From Dehalobacter sp. DCM (GTDB taxonomy: Bacteria; Bacillota; Desulfitobacteriia; Desulfitobacteriales; Syntrophobotulaceae), in assembly GCF_024972775.1 (NCBI RefSeq), contig NZ_CP092282.1, positions 4,307,525 through 4,371,524 on the forward strand: a stretch of 64,000 nt of DNA. Direction: 5' to 3'. Shown in pieces: positions 34,739 through 46,088 of this stretch. The translations under genes and the position numbers were made by a program. The stretch's first letter is position 1. Every line of letters starts with the position of its first letter. The notes under the pieces are model-generated. The model saw nothing but the letters and a program-made list of their open reading frames with translations, was not told the origin of the DNA and did not search any database.

Positions 34739-34969
34739 TTATTTCATAAATATAGTAAGCCCAAGAGAACTTAATAAAAACAATACGGCAAAGGCGACGC
34801 CAAACTTGGCAAATAAGGCATCCTTTCCTTTTGCGGCTTTGCCAAAAAATTGCTCACCTGCACCGGTAATCGAACCGGACAGACCAGCACTCTTTCCTGA
34901 CTGCAAAAGAACGGTGGCGATCAACCCGAGAGAACTGATTATTAATACTATTACAATAGCGATTGTCAT
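34739..34969 (-). CDS. secG: Preprotein translocase subunit SecG
   Basis: A 76-residue protein with two membrane helices (about 4-22 and 54-74) and the conserved linker LLQSGKSAGLSGSITGAGEQFFGKAAKG. It is a non-essential partner of SecYE in protein export. GGGAGGTGA precedes the ATG. It lies after eno in the common Firmicutes order eno-secG. The 113-base gap to hppA contains a CACACC/GGTGTG hairpin and a U-rich stretch that may partly terminate transcription. Confidence 0.95.
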   Translation of the reverse strand: MTIAIVIVLIISSLGLIATVLLQSGKSAGLSGSITGAGEQFFGKAAKGKDALFAKFGVAFAVLFLLSSLGLTIFMK

Positions 34970-35159
34970 ACTTTCACCTCCCTCAAAGTCATAAACACGA
35001 TTCTAATCATTCTACAAGTATTGCCCCATAGAATGGATAAGATGTATCGTATACCCGTATTCTACCCGGCTTTGCCTGTTGCCGCTTACTTTTGCCTGTC
35101 GGCATAAAATAGTAGGTTTTGCTGATTTTGGTCAGCATTGCTATTTTAGCACAGCACCA

Positions 35160-35188
35160 CTGATGACGCAAGAAATTTGCGTCATCAG
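35160..35188 (-). repeat. Strong hairpin after eno
   Basis: CTGATGACGCAA and its exact complement with a 5-base loop, about 45 bases after the eno stop. There is no U-tract on either strand, so it may stabilise the eno mRNA 3' end or help termination. Confidence 0.55.
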
Positions 35189-35230
35189 CAGAAAACTTAC
35201 AGTCAATATCCCTATTAAGCCGGTGAAAGG

Positions 35231-36529
<1,299 letters not shown>

Positions 36530-36607
36530 TTAGTCGGAATTTTCATTACTTATGTAGTCTGCTCAGAGCAGCCCGAAAGTTCTCCATGATAACCATTATA
36601 TAGTGTT

Positions 36608-38158
36608 TCAAGTGTTTAACAAAGAAATACCCGTCATTTCTTTTGGAATTTCTATATCAAGCAGGTCGAGCATGGTCGGCGCAATATCGCAGAGTCGCCC
36701 GTCTTCCCTGAGCCGAGTCCCTTTATAAGCATCATTGACCAGGATAAACGGAACTTTATTCGTGGTATGCGCGGTAAAGGGAGAGTTCATTTTTTCGTCG
36801 ACCATTGTTTCCGCATTGCCATGATCCGCCGTGATCAGGACTGTTCCTGCTGCGGCCTGAACCGCGTCGACGATCTTCCCGACACAGTTATCGACTGCCT
36901 CCAACGCCTTGACTGCTGCGTTAAAATAACCCGTATGCCCTACCATGTCGGCATTGGCAAAATTCAAAACAATCACATCGTATTTTTCTTTTTGCATTTT
37001 TACCAGCAGGGTATCTGTGACCGTATAGGCACTCATCTCAGGTTGTAGGTTATATGTCGCCACCGATGGTGAAGGAATCAGACACCGTTCTTCCCCATTA
37101 TCCGGTTCTTCAATGCCGCCGTTGAAGAAGAAGGTCACATGCGCATATTTTTCAGTCTCCGCGATGCGCAGCTGCTTTAAATCATGTTCAGCAAGAACTT
37201 CACCCAACGTGTTTTCCAGATTCTGTGGCGGAAAGGCAACCGGACAGTCAAATGTCGCATCATATTCAGTTAGACACACATACTGTACTTTAGGACGATT
37301 AGATCTGGCGAATCCGTCAAAATCCTCCTGGATAAACGCACGGGTAATTTCCCGCGCCCGGTCAGCTCGGAAATTAAAAAATATCACACTGTCGCCGTCT
37401 TCAATCATACTGATAGGCTTTCCTGTTTCATCAATAATTACCGTTGGGTCGACGAATTCATCAATGATTTTTTTATCATATGAATTTTCTACAGCAGCAA
37501 TCGCGTTACAGGCCATGGGGCCTTGTCCATGTACCAGCGCGTTATAGGCTCTTTCTACGCGATCCCAGCGTTTGTCGCGATCCATCACATAATACCGTCC
37601 GCTGACAGTGGCTATCTTTCCTTTTCCCAATTCTTTCAGCTTTGATTCCAACTGCGTCAGAAAAACTTTGGCACTTTGAGGAAGAACATCTCTTCCATCC
37701 AGAACCGGATGAACAAAGATTTTTCCCACACCATTTTGAACGGCCATATCTAAAAGGGCATACAAGTGACTGGCATGAGAATGGACACCGCCATCGGACA
37801 GAAGCCCCAGAAAATGGACAGCTCTTCCGCTGTCCCGGGCTTGTTCCATAGCCTTCAACAGCACATCATTCTTATAAAGTTCACCGTCCCTGATGGCTTT
37901 AGATATTCGAGTAAATTCTTGATAGACGATTCGTCCTGCGCCGATATTTAAGTGACCGACTTCGGAATTTCCCATTTGACCTTCCGGAAGTCCCACTGCC
38001 GAACCCGACGCGTCAAGCTGGGTATGAGGATAGGTTTCCAACAAACGGCAAAAATTCGGCGTCCGCGCCGTTAAGATAGCATTTCCATTTTCTTCCTCGC
38101 TGCAGCCCCACCCGTCCAGGATCATCAGCAAGAGCGGTTTTCCCGTTTTACTGACCAT
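36608..38158 (-). CDS. gpmI: Phosphoglycerate mutase, 2,3-bisphosphoglycerate-independent
   Basis: A 516-residue Mn2+-dependent alkaline-phosphatase-fold enzyme interconverting 3- and 2-phosphoglycerate. It starts with LLLMILDGWGCSEEENGNAI (metal Asp) and has QMGNSEVGHLNIGAGR with the phosphorylated serine. HFLGLLSDGGVHSH, HPVLDGRD, FNFRADRARE, NFANADMVGHTG and ITADHGNAETM (metal ligands) follow. Length is standard. The start codon lies 6 bases after the tpiA stop. Manganese dependence gives a loose link to the Mn-responsive terC locus elsewhere in the window. Confidence 0.97.
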   Translation of the reverse strand: MVSKTGKPLLLMILDGWGCSEEENGNAILTARTPNFCRLLETYPHTQLDASGSAVGLPEGQMGNSEVGHLNIGAGRIVYQEFTRISKAIRDGELYKNDVLLKAMEQARDSGRAVHFLGLLSDGGVHSHASHLYALLDMAVQNGVGKIFVHPVLDGRDVLPQSAKVFLTQLESKLKELGKGKIATVSGRYYVMDRDKRWDRVERAYNALVHGQGPMACNAIAAVENSYDKKIIDEFVDPTVIIDETGKPISMIEDGDSVIFFNFRADRAREITRAFIQEDFDGFARSNRPKVQYVCLTEYDATFDCPVAFPPQNLENTLGEVLAEHDLKQLRIAETEKYAHVTFFFNGGIEEPDNGEERCLIPSPSVATYNLQPEMSAYTVTDTLLVKMQKEKYDVIVLNFANADMVGHTGYFNAAVKALEAVDNCVGKIVDAVQAAAGTVLITADHGNAETMVDEKMNSPFTAHTTNKVPFILVNDAYKGTRLREDGRLCDIAPTMLDLLDIEIPKEMTGISLLNT

Positions 38159-38164
38159 AATCGG

Positions 38165-38923
38165 TCACCTCACGCCATGGATCATTTTCGCAAATTCCTG
38201 AACATCCAGGCTGGCACCGCCGACTAATGCCCCGTCAATGTCGGGCTGACTCATTAGTTCTGCGATATTCCCAGACTTGACACTCCCGCCATAAAGGATC
38301 CGAACCTGCGAGGATACAGCACCGACAAGACTAGTCAGGGTACCCCGGATAGCCGCGCACATATCCTGCGCATCTTGCGGTGATGCTGTCCGACCTGTTC
38401 CGATGGCCCAAATCGGTTCATAGGCAACGACAATTTTCTTGACTTCTTCAGGACTCAAACCATGAATATCCTGTTCCACCTGTTCCCGTACATAAGCTGC
38501 CGCTTGGCCGCTTTCTCTTAAGGTTAAATTCTCACCAACACAAAGAATGGGAGTAAGACCATGGTCCAACGCTGTCTTTACTTTCTTGGCAATCAGGACG
38601 TCGTCTTCCTTGAAGTATTCCCTGCGTTCCGAGTGGCCGAGGATCACAAACGTACAGGCGAGGTCTTTTAGCATCAGCGGTGAGATTTCTCCTGTAAACG
38701 CGCCCTGGGTTTCAAAGTACATATTCTGAGCGCCGATATGAACGATGCTTTCTTCCAATTCATCCTTTAAGACCGGTAACGCGGTAAATGGAGCACAAAT
38801 CGCTACATCCACATCCGTTACATTATCCACCAGCTCCAGTATCTCGGCTGCAAAATCCCTTGCTTCTTGAACGGTTTTATACATTTTCCAGTTGCCGGCT
38901 ATCAATGGCCTTCTTGCTGTCAT
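38165..38923 (-). CDS. tpiA: Triosephosphate isomerase
   Basis: A 252-residue TIM barrel interconverting dihydroxyacetone phosphate and glyceraldehyde-3-P. AGNWKMYKT (catalytic Lys), ILGHSERREYFKE (catalytic His), VVAYEPIWAIGTGRTAS (catalytic Glu and loop 6) and ILYGGSVKSGNI are present. Several ATGs cluster at the start; GGGAGGGG favours 38923 (or 38926), not the 38938 start that overlaps the ribosome site. It lies between pgk and gpmI. Confidence 0.96.
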   Translation of the reverse strand: MTARRPLIAGNWKMYKTVQEARDFAAEILELVDNVTDVDVAICAPFTALPVLKDELEESIVHIGAQNMYFETQGAFTGEISPLMLKDLACTFVILGHSERREYFKEDDVLIAKKVKTALDHGLTPILCVGENLTLRESGQAAAYVREQVEQDIHGLSPEEVKKIVVAYEPIWAIGTGRTASPQDAQDMCAAIRGTLTSLVGAVSSQVRILYGGSVKSGNIAELMSQPDIDGALVGGASLDVQEFAKMIHGVR

Positions 38924-39013
38924 CATAACCCCTCCCATTTTCTCTCATCGTTCATCACATCAAAGCGAATGCGGCTTATAGCCTCCTATTTTTAATAATC
39001 CAACCCGTATAGT

Positions 39014-40204
39014 CTATTCGTTTTTGTCTTTCAATATTGCCACCCCGGGGAGCGTTTTTCCTTCCAGAAATTCCAGGGAGGCACCCCCGCCCGTCGAAAT
39101 ATGCGTCATTTTTTCAGCGACACCTACTTTTTCTACCGCGGCGACAGAATCACCGCCGCCGATGATCGTTGTCCCTGTGCATTCAGCCATAGCCTGGGCA
39201 ATCTGTTCAGTCCCACGTGCGAAATTATCCATTTCGAATACACCCATTGGACCGTTCCAAATAACGGTTTGAGCCGCAAGCACTGTGTCAGCAAAGCTCT
39301 TGGCGCTTGCCGGGCCGATGTCGAGCGCCATCTCATCTGCCTGAATAGCATTGACTTCTGCAACTCTAAAGGGTGCATCCGCTTTAAACTCCCGGGTCAC
39401 AACAACATCAGCGGGAAGCATCAGCTTAACACCACGTTGCTCAGCTTGTCGGATAAGTTCAGCCGCTAAGTCGATTTTATCCGGTTCAATCAATGATTTA
39501 CCCACCTCAAAGCCCTGCGCTTTGAGAAAGGTATTGGCCATACCGCCGCCAATGATCAGCGCATCCACTTTTTTCAGCAAATTGTCGATGACCCCGATTT
39601 TATCGCTGACTTTGGCTCCGCCAATGATTGCCGCAAACGGTCTATTTGGATTGCTCAGCGCCTGACCTAATATATCGAGTTCCTTCTTCATCAGGAATCC
39701 GGCGTAAGCCGGTATATATTTAGCGATTCCCTCCGTTGATGCATGCGCGCGATGTGCGGCCCCGAAGGCATCGTTGACATAAATGTCAGCCAAATCAGCC
39801 AGACTGCGGGCAAAATCAGGATCATTTTTTTCTTCCTCAGCATGATACCTGACATTCTCCAAGATCAGAATCTGCCCATCTCTGAGTCCGTCCGCCAGGA
39901 CTTTGACTTCAGTGCCAACGCAATCCGGAGCCATCTGCACGTCCTGCTGAAGCAGTTGACTTAAATGTCCAGCCACCGGTGCCAGAGAATATCTGGGATC
40001 GACCTTGCCTTTCGGACGCCCCAGATGAGAAGCCAGAATCACTCTGGCCCCGTTATCAACAAGGTGCTTTACTGTCGGTAAAGCGGCACGAATCCGCGTG
40101 TCATCCGTAATAACCTGCTGATCATCCATGGGAACATTGAAGTCAACGCGAACAAAGACGCGTTCTCCTTTGACTGCTATCTCATCGATACCCATTTTGT
40201 CCAT
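39014..40204 (-). CDS. pgk: Phosphoglycerate kinase
   Basis: A 396-residue enzyme forming ATP and 3-phosphoglycerate from 1,3-bisphosphoglycerate. [11 protein letters not shown] (about 19-29), [41 protein letters not shown] and the ATP-binding [12 protein letters not shown]-type loop are all there. Length is standard. TTTAGGAGG precedes the ATG. It is the first gene of the leftward glycolytic run. The usual partner gapA and its regulator cggR are not adjacent. Confidence 0.97.
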   Translation of the reverse strand: MDKMGIDEIAVKGERVFVRVDFNVPMDDQQVITDDTRIRAALPTVKHLVDNGARVILASHLGRPKGKVDPRYSLAPVAGHLSQLLQQDVQMAPDCVGTEVKVLADGLRDGQILILENVRYHAEEEKNDPDFARSLADLADIYVNDAFGAAHRAHASTEGIAKYIPAYAGFLMKKELDILGQALSNPNRPFAAIIGGAKVSDKIGVIDNLLKKVDALIIGGGMANTFLKAQGFEVGKSLIEPDKIDLAAELIRQAEQRGVKLMLPADVVVTREFKADAPFRVAEVNAIQADEMALDIGPASAKSFADTVLAAQTVIWNGPMGVFEMDNFARGTEQIAQAMAECTGTTIIGGGDSVAAVEKVGVAEKMTHISTGGGASLEFLEGKTLPGVAILKDKNE

Positions 40205-40288
40205 TTGATTTCCTCCTAAATACCCCTTAACTTCGAGGAATAGTTTAGTTTACCTTAGCACCCGCTATCTTATTCCGGACGCCAAACA

Positions 40289-40302
40289 TGTTCATTCGAA
40301 CA
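40289..40302. promoter_or_regulatory. TGTTC/GAACA dyad upstream of pgk
   Basis: TGTTC-ATTC-GAACA lies about 85 bases before the pgk start. A GTTC half-site motif recurs at 40319-40324. It could be a regulator site for the glycolytic run. No clear promoter hexamers were found nearby. Confidence 0.3.
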
Positions 40303-40446
40303 CACATAAGTCCTTTTGTGTTCTAATTTTAACATATTTTTGTTTATTTGAGCATATTTTTTTAATTCAAATCTCGTTACTTATCGTCATTGAAGGATAA
40401 ATTAGAGATATATCCGAAAGGATTACTTCTTTCTGATACGAAGAAA

Positions 40447-40466
40447 ACCGGCTGCTTTGCCGGTTT
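40447..40466 (-). terminator. Terminator after trkH
   Basis: AACCGGC-loop-GCCGGTT, flanked by T-rich stretches on both strands, 20 bases after the trkH stop. Confidence 0.75.
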
Positions 40467-40485
40467 TTGGTTTATAATTATATCT

Positions 40486-41949
40486 CTATTTCATTTTATT
40501 TGTCCTTTTCACCCGCCAAAAATCCGGCTGTAAAAATACGAGTAATGTAAACAGTTCCAGTCTTCCCAACAACATGAGAACGGTTAATACCCCTTTAGCA
40601 AATGGATGCAACGAAGCATAAGTATACATTGGACCGACAACCCCAAATCCCGGACCAATACTGCTCAATGTGGCAATCGATGCCGACATGGCGTCAAACG
40701 GTTCAAGTCCGGTGCCGGCCACAAGAAGCGAGCCCAGCGCAAAGGTCAAAAAATAGACAAAGAAAAAACGTCCGACGTTGGTCAGAACGGAACTATCCAC
40801 GACACGATCCTGCACAACGATATTGACGACAAGACGAGGGTGAATGGCCTGTTTAAGCTGGGCCAGGCCCATTTTAACCAGCAACAGGATCCTGGACACT
40901 TTAATCCCACCGGCTGTGGACCCGGCAGACGCCCCAATGAACATCAGAAAAAACAAGACCATCTTAGCAATCCCCGGCCACTGATCGAAGTCTGTCGAGG
41001 CAAAACCGGTGGTGGTCATGATCGATGCCGTCTGAAAAACAGAATCCCTTAGTGCAGGCCCCGAGCTTACCCCCTGCTGAATGACCAGCGATGCAGCAAT
41101 GATGACGATAGAGATCGAAACTATCAATAAGTAACACTTCAATTCTGCATCGCGCAAGGGCTTAAGGGATCGCTGCTTCCAAACCTGAATAAATAGACTG
41201 AAGTTTGATCCGGCAATTAACATAAACCCTGCTGTAATCAACTCGATCGGAATTGAATTATACGCCTCGATACTTGCTGTACGCGTAGAGAAACCACCGG
41301 TAGCCATTGTCGCAAACGCATGGTTGATAGCATCAAATAAAGACATCCCTGCCGCTAATAATAGCAAGACATTGATAACGGTCAGCCCAAAGTATATGCG
41401 CCAAAGAATTGTCGCCGTATCCTTAATTCTTGGAACAATTTTATCATCGATGGGTCCCGGCGTTTCCGAATAAAAGATGCGGGCATTTCCAATCCCCAAG
41501 TTTGGCAGCAGGACAATAAACATGACAATGATACCCATCCCGCCGATCCAGTGGAGCAGGCTTCGCCAAAGGAGAATACTGCGCGGCAGTAATTCCAAAT
41601 CGGTTAAAACACTGGCTCCGGTCGTTGTCAGCCCGGAAACCGTTTCAAACAGGGCATCGATATACGTGGGAACCACCCCGGAAATAATAAATGGCAATGC
41701 ACCGAACAAAGAGGCAAATATCCAGGCTCCGCCGACAACGGCAAAGCTGTCCCGCACCCCGATCTTGCCATCAATTTTGCCATGAAAAAACATTATGGCA
41801 CCGACAAGGGCAGTAATCAGCAAAGAAATAAGAAAAGACCACATAGCTGTTTCTCTATAAAACAGTGCAACCATAAGCGGGATGGCTATCGTTACACTGA
41901 ACGCCATCAAAAGCCTTCCCAAGATATTTTCCAGCAGTGTCACGTTCAT
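40486..41949 (-). CDS. trkH: Trk potassium uptake channel subunit TrkH
   Basis: A 487-residue membrane protein of the TrkH/KtrB superfamily. Four selectivity-filter repeats are visible: FETVSGLTTTGASV, FATMATGGFSTRT, TASIMTTTGFASTDF and SASIATLSSIGPGFG. LLRSLLHWIGGMGIIVM is a typical TrkH helix. It forms the K+-conducting dimer and needs TrkA. It starts 16 bases after the trkA stop, so the two are one operon. Control by cyclic di-AMP or NAD through TrkA is known in the family but not visible here. Confidence 0.95.
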   Translation of the reverse strand: MNVTLLENILGRLLMAFSVTIAIPLMVALFYRETAMWSFLISLLITALVGAIMFFHGKIDGKIGVRDSFAVVGGAWIFASLFGALPFIISGVVPTYIDALFETVSGLTTTGASVLTDLELLPRSILLWRSLLHWIGGMGIIVMFIVLLPNLGIGNARIFYSETPGPIDDKIVPRIKDTATILWRIYFGLTVINVLLLLAAGMSLFDAINHAFATMATGGFSTRTASIEAYNSIPIELITAGFMLIAGSNFSLFIQVWKQRSLKPLRDAELKCYLLIVSISIVIIAASLVIQQGVSSGPALRDSVFQTASIMTTTGFASTDFDQWPGIAKMVLFFLMFIGASAGSTAGGIKVSRILLLVKMGLAQLKQAIHPRLVVNIVVQDRVVDSSVLTNVGRFFFVYFLTFALGSLLVAGTGLEPFDAMSASIATLSSIGPGFGVVGPMYTYASLHPFAKGVLTVLMLLGRLELFTLLVFLQPDFWRVKRTNKMK

Positions 41950-41965
41950 TTGATGTGAATCTCCG

Positions 41966-43297
41966 TTAAAAGAATTTATTGATTTTATTCATCATATCGG
42001 GAAGTGAGAAAACAACAATGTTATCACCCGGTTCCAATATGGAATCGCCTTTGGGGATATAGACCTGTCCCTTATGTAATACAGCCCCAATCAGACATTC
42101 ACGCGGAAACTTGATTTCCTTCAACTTGCGATTGGCTGCTTTTGATGTTGGAGTGACTAGAATTTCCATAGCCTGAGCTTTAGCACCTTCCAATAAGGCA
42201 ACAGAAATAAACTTGCCCCTGCGTACCTGACTCAGAATAAACCCGGCTGTAATAATTCGCGGCGACAAGACCGAATCGACACCCACCTTCTCCATGAGCG
42301 GGATATACTCGGTCCGTCCTACCCGGCAAATTGTCTTTTGAGCACCCATATCCTTGGCCATCAATGCCAGCAGAAGATTCAGCTTGTCGTCATCTGTTAG
42401 GCAGACGACAGCGTCAGAATCGCCAACTCCCTCATCCACCAGGAGCTCCAAGTCGGTTCCTTCTCCACAATAGACACTGCCTTTTTTCAGATGCTTCGCC
42501 AGGGATTGACAGCGTTCCGGGTTTTTATCGATGACTTTAACAACCATCCCTGCTTTTTCCAGAAGCGTTGCGAGACTTCGGCCTATTCGCCCTGCTCCGA
42601 TGATCATGACCTTTTTGACCGGACCCATTTTTTGCGTAAAGTCATTCTGTACTGCTTCCAAAGAAAGCGGATCACCTACCAAAAATACATTGTCATTTGG
42701 CATAAGCACATCCGACCCATGAGGAATAATCATCTTATTCCTGCGTAGTATGCCTGCAATCAACATATTTGGCGGAAGATCCAATTGCGAAATCGGCATA
42801 TGGGTATGCGGTGATTCTGGGTGAATCCGGATTTCCAACAGACGGATTCTGCCATTAGCAAACTCTTCAACTTCCAACGCTGTTGGTATGAATAAAATTC
42901 TGCTGATTTCCACCGCGGTGATTTGTTCCGGATTAATGGTTAAATCAATGCCCAATGACCGGTGAAATTCCGATTCTTCTTTCCCTATATATTCAATATT
43001 ACGAATACGGGCAATTGTTTGTTCGATCCCTGCCTGTTTGGCAGCCATACAGGCTACCATATTGACCTCATCGCTGTCCGTCACCGCAATCATCAAATCC
43101 GCTGCGCGAACATACGGATTCATCAGCACCCGGGGACTCGCACCGTTACCTTGGATCGTCATGACATCGAGATTACTCTGAATGATATGGCGTCGCGCTT
43201 CATCTTCTTCGATCACAACGACATCATGGTCTTCTTCAACAAGGTATTGCGCAAGGGTAAAACCAACCTTGCCAGCCCCGACAATGACAACTTTCAC
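41966..43297 (-). CDS. trkA: Trk system K+ uptake regulator TrkA
   Basis: A 443-residue cytoplasmic gating protein with two RCK units. VVIVGAGKVGFTLAQYLVEEDHDVVVIEED (about 3-32) and VMIIGAGRIGRSLATLLEKAGMVVKVIDKN (about 230-259) are Rossmann NAD-binding segments, each followed by a TrkA-C domain. It binds NAD(H) or ATP and controls TrkH. The frame is open to 43366, but GGAGG lies 9 bases before GTG 43297, and the family begins with M-K-x-V-I-V-G-A-G, so the GTG is chosen. Confidence 0.94.
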   Translation of the reverse strand: MKVVIVGAGKVGFTLAQYLVEEDHDVVVIEEDEARRHIIQSNLDVMTIQGNGASPRVLMNPYVRAADLMIAVTDSDEVNMVACMAAKQAGIEQTIARIRNIEYIGKEESEFHRSLGIDLTINPEQITAVEISRILFIPTALEVEEFANGRIRLLEIRIHPESPHTHMPISQLDLPPNMLIAGILRRNKMIIPHGSDVLMPNDNVFLVGDPLSLEAVQNDFTQKMGPVKKVMIIGAGRIGRSLATLLEKAGMVVKVIDKNPERCQSLAKHLKKGSVYCGEGTDLELLVDEGVGDSDAVVCLTDDDKLNLLLALMAKDMGAQKTICRVGRTEYIPLMEKVGVDSVLSPRIITAGFILSQVRRGKFISVALLEGAKAQAMEILVTPTSKAANRKLKEIKFPRECLIGAVLHKGQVYIPKGDSILEPGDNIVVFSLPDMMNKINKFF

Positions 43298-43407
43298 TTC
43301 AATGTTCCTCCGGTTATGATCGTTAAACCTACTGCCATCTATAGCGAATGAAATATTGAATATCATACCATATAGAGTGAAAATAGCAAGAAAATAATTG
43401 AAATAGG

Positions 43408-45036
43408 CTACCCATTCTGCAAGGTCTTGGCGATCCGGACAATATGTTCATTGATCTTATAAAACCAGTTATCAAGGTCGAGGATTGCCTTTTGAACCTC
43501 GTCAGCGTCTACTGATACGGAATTCCCGGCGCCCTTCTGCATACCGCAGACAACACCGTTTTGGATGAGATTATAACTCTCTATAATCCGCTCCTGATTA
43601 GCAAAGATTTTCTCTGCCAAGTCCTTTTCACCTCGGTTTAACAGAGGAAGGAGCGTCAAAAAATTCTCGGAAACAAGAATATACAATTCCCCCATCCGGT
43701 CGATATCATCATCGTGTATGGTCATTTTTTCGGAATGGATCCGCCCTCCTAATCTGGCCATAACCACCAAGCTGTCGGCCAGATATTCCAATTCTTTTAT
43801 AATAAGTTGGTAACTATGACTGGCTACAATTTGCTCCCGCGTCAGATCACGCCGATATAGATCCTTAATAAATTTGGACAGCTCTTCATAATGCCAGTCT
43901 ACTTCCCGTTCTGTACGCTCCAGCTCAGCGATGACTTTCGTATCTCCGGTAAAAATCAATCGGGGCAAAAGCTGAAACATATTTTCCAAAATCCGGTTGC
44001 CTAGCCACCGGATTTCCTGCCTGACCTGATTAAGTGCAACTTCCGGTAATTCCAAAGCAGACCGTGACAGATAAATGAGCTGCTGTCTTTCTTCCCGTTT
44101 CCGCTGGGGTACCCACTTAAGCAACGCTCGCGTTAAATATTTGTTTAACGGCAAAAATAAAACGACCATAAAAATGGCTGAGAAAAGATGGGTATTAGCG
44201 ACTTGCCTTGGGAAATCGGCTGTTGTCCACTGAACAAAGAGAGCGACGTATTTGAAAAAGGGCAGCAGGATAATGGCAGCAGCGATACGGTAGATGCTAT
44301 TGGCAACGGCAACCCGAACCGCATCGGTTCTCTCGGAACTCAACGAGGAAAAGAGCGTTGTCATCGTTCCCCCGATGTGTGCGCCCATAACCAGCGGAAT
44401 GATAGCTTCAATTGTCAAAAGCCCATTCGTTGACAGAGAAATCAGGATAGCAAGAAACGCAGCGCTGCTTTGCAGCAGTGTCGTTATTAAAATACTGACG
44501 ATAATACCCAACAGCGGAATAACTCCCAGCTGAGTAAGAAAGTCGCCGACCAGCGGCGACGTCTTAAGTCCAGCGAAAGCGCCGGATAAAAAAGACATGC
44601 CAACAAAAATACAGCCAAAACCGATAAACGCCTGGCCAATGCTTTTCGTGAGCGGTGTCCGCACGATGAGCAATAAAATAAAGCCGATAAACAAGAGAAA
44701 CAGAGAGAAGTTTAAAATTGGAAATGAAATCAACTGGATAACGATCGATGTCCCAACGGCGGATCCTAAAACGACGCCAAGTGCTTGCGTCAATGACATG
44801 AAACCGGAATTGACGAACTCGACAATCATAACGGTAGTGGCTGTACTGCTCTGTAAAGCAACCGTCATAACAATTCCAAATAAGGAGGCCGCCCACGGTT
44901 TTTTTGTCAGTGAAGCTAATATGCTTTTTAATCGATTTGCCGCAATTTTCTGGAGTCCATCGGACGTGACATTAACACCATACAAGAAAAGGCCCAGTCC
45001 TCCCAGAAAATGCATTGCCATAGTAATATACGACAT
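43408..45036 (-). CDS. Na+/phosphate cotransporter family protein with PhoU domain
   Basis: A 542-residue protein. The N-terminal membrane half has two Na/Pi repeats with the QSST motif (VALQSSTATTVMIVEFVNSG near 45-64, and LLQSSAAFLAILISLS). The C-terminal half, about residues 330-540, is a helical PhoU-like domain (VADSLVVMARLGGR, EREVDWHYEELSKFI). Such fusions (YjbB/NptA type) move phosphate, often as exporters, with PhoU as a regulator. The GGAGG before ATG 45036 makes the longer start at 45063 less likely, though spacing is short. It reads leftward from just after whiA; the pair are separated by 75 bases. Confidence 0.9.
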   Translation of the reverse strand: MSYITMAMHFLGGLGLFLYGVNVTSDGLQKIAANRLKSILASLTKKPWAASLFGIVMTVALQSSTATTVMIVEFVNSGFMSLTQALGVVLGSAVGTSIVIQLISFPILNFSLFLLFIGFILLLIVRTPLTKSIGQAFIGFGCIFVGMSFLSGAFAGLKTSPLVGDFLTQLGVIPLLGIIVSILITTLLQSSAAFLAILISLSTNGLLTIEAIIPLVMGAHIGGTMTTLFSSLSSERTDAVRVAVANSIYRIAAAIILLPFFKYVALFVQWTTADFPRQVANTHLFSAIFMVVLFLPLNKYLTRALLKWVPQRKREERQQLIYLSRSALELPEVALNQVRQEIRWLGNRILENMFQLLPRLIFTGDTKVIAELERTEREVDWHYEELSKFIKDLYRRDLTREQIVASHSYQLIIKELEYLADSLVVMARLGGRIHSEKMTIHDDDIDRMGELYILVSENFLTLLPLLNRGEKDLAEKIFANQERIIESYNLIQNGVVCGMQKGAGNSVSVDADEVQKAILDLDNWFYKINEHIVRIAKTLQNG

Positions 45037-45111
45037 GAACCCTCCGCTACGTTGACTAAACATAAGCAGATATAAAAGAACGCTATACTTAGTTTTACAC
45101 CTATTATATAC

Positions 45112-46056
45112 CTATAATGTTTTTTTATCGGTAATTATCTTCTCGGCGATTTCCTCAATTTTACGCAAGCGGTGATTGACCCCCGACTTCCCGACCTTTG
45201 GGCTTAAGCTCTCGCCCAGCTCTTTAAGTGTATAGTCCGGATATTCAAGACGCATCCGAGCAATATCCTGTAGGTTTTCCGGCAGCGCTTTCAGTCCGAT
45301 CGTCCTGTCAATCAGCCGGATCTTCTCCAACTGTCGGACTGCGGCATCCACGGTTTTATTCAGGTTGGCCGTTTCACAATTGACGATGCGGTTGACTTGA
45401 TTACGCATACCTTTGATGATGCGAATATTTTCAAACTCAAATAAGGCCTGATGCGCACCGATCAAAGCCAAAAACTCCACAATATGCTCGCTTTCTTTTA
45501 AATAAACAACGTGAAAGTTCTTCCGGGTACTGACCTTTGCTTTAAGATTAAACTTATTAAGCAAGTCGCTCAAATCAGCGGCCAAAACAGAATCATTGGT
45601 GATGATCTCAAGATGGTAATTGCCTTCCGGGTTGCTGATTGAACCTCCTGCCAGAAAAGCTCCTCTTAAATAGGCTTTTTGGTCACATTTTCTTTTAATC
45701 AAATTTTTATCAATCCCGGCTTGTATCTCCCCGTTTTCATTAAACAGACCGAGCCGCTGCAAATCACTGATTTCTCTCGGGTAGATTTTGACCAGATAAG
45801 AATTGTTCTTTTTCAGCCGTAATTTACGCCTAACAACAATATCTGCAGGAAGTTTCAGCAACCCCTTCGTCAAGTTGTATATTTTTCTGGCTACCGGTGC
45901 ACTTTCTGTAATTACATTCAGTGAATGCTTTTGATTCGTGCTGATTTGCAATGTCCCATCCATGCGGATGAGCGAAGCTAATTCTGCCAGTTCACAGCAG
46001 GGTTTTTGTCCCCCCAGCCGGGCAAGTTCCTCTTTCGTTGCGGCACTAAACGACAT
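45112..46056 (-). CDS. whiA: Sporulation/division regulator WhiA
   Basis: A 314-residue protein. The N-terminal LAGLIDADG-like domain is degenerate (CDQKAYLRGAFLAGGSISNPEGNYHLEI, about 124-151). The C-terminal helix-turn-helix (LEYPDYTLKELGESLSPKVGKSGVNHRLRKIEEIAE) is intact. In actinobacteria it drives sporulation genes. In Bacillus it influences chromosome segregation and division. The order rapZ-yvcK-whiA on one strand is the conserved Firmicutes cluster. It starts 32 bases after yvcK. Confidence 0.95.
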   Translation of the reverse strand: MSFSAATKEELARLGGQKPCCELAELASLIRMDGTLQISTNQKHSLNVITESAPVARKIYNLTKGLLKLPADIVVRRKLRLKKNNSYLVKIYPREISDLQRLGLFNENGEIQAGIDKNLIKRKCDQKAYLRGAFLAGGSISNPEGNYHLEIITNDSVLAADLSDLLNKFNLKAKVSTRKNFHVVYLKESEHIVEFLALIGAHQALFEFENIRIIKGMRNQVNRIVNCETANLNKTVDAAVRQLEKIRLIDRTIGLKALPENLQDIARMRLEYPDYTLKELGESLSPKVGKSGVNHRLRKIEEIAEKIITDKKTL

Positions 46057-46088
46057 ACGATCAACTCCGATTTCCTTACAGCTTGACG

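Noticed and set aside
40486-41949. Cyclic di-AMP (ydaO-type) riboswitch for the trk genes
   Set aside because: Only 110 bases separate trkA from the next gene, and the conserved ydaO blocks are not there.
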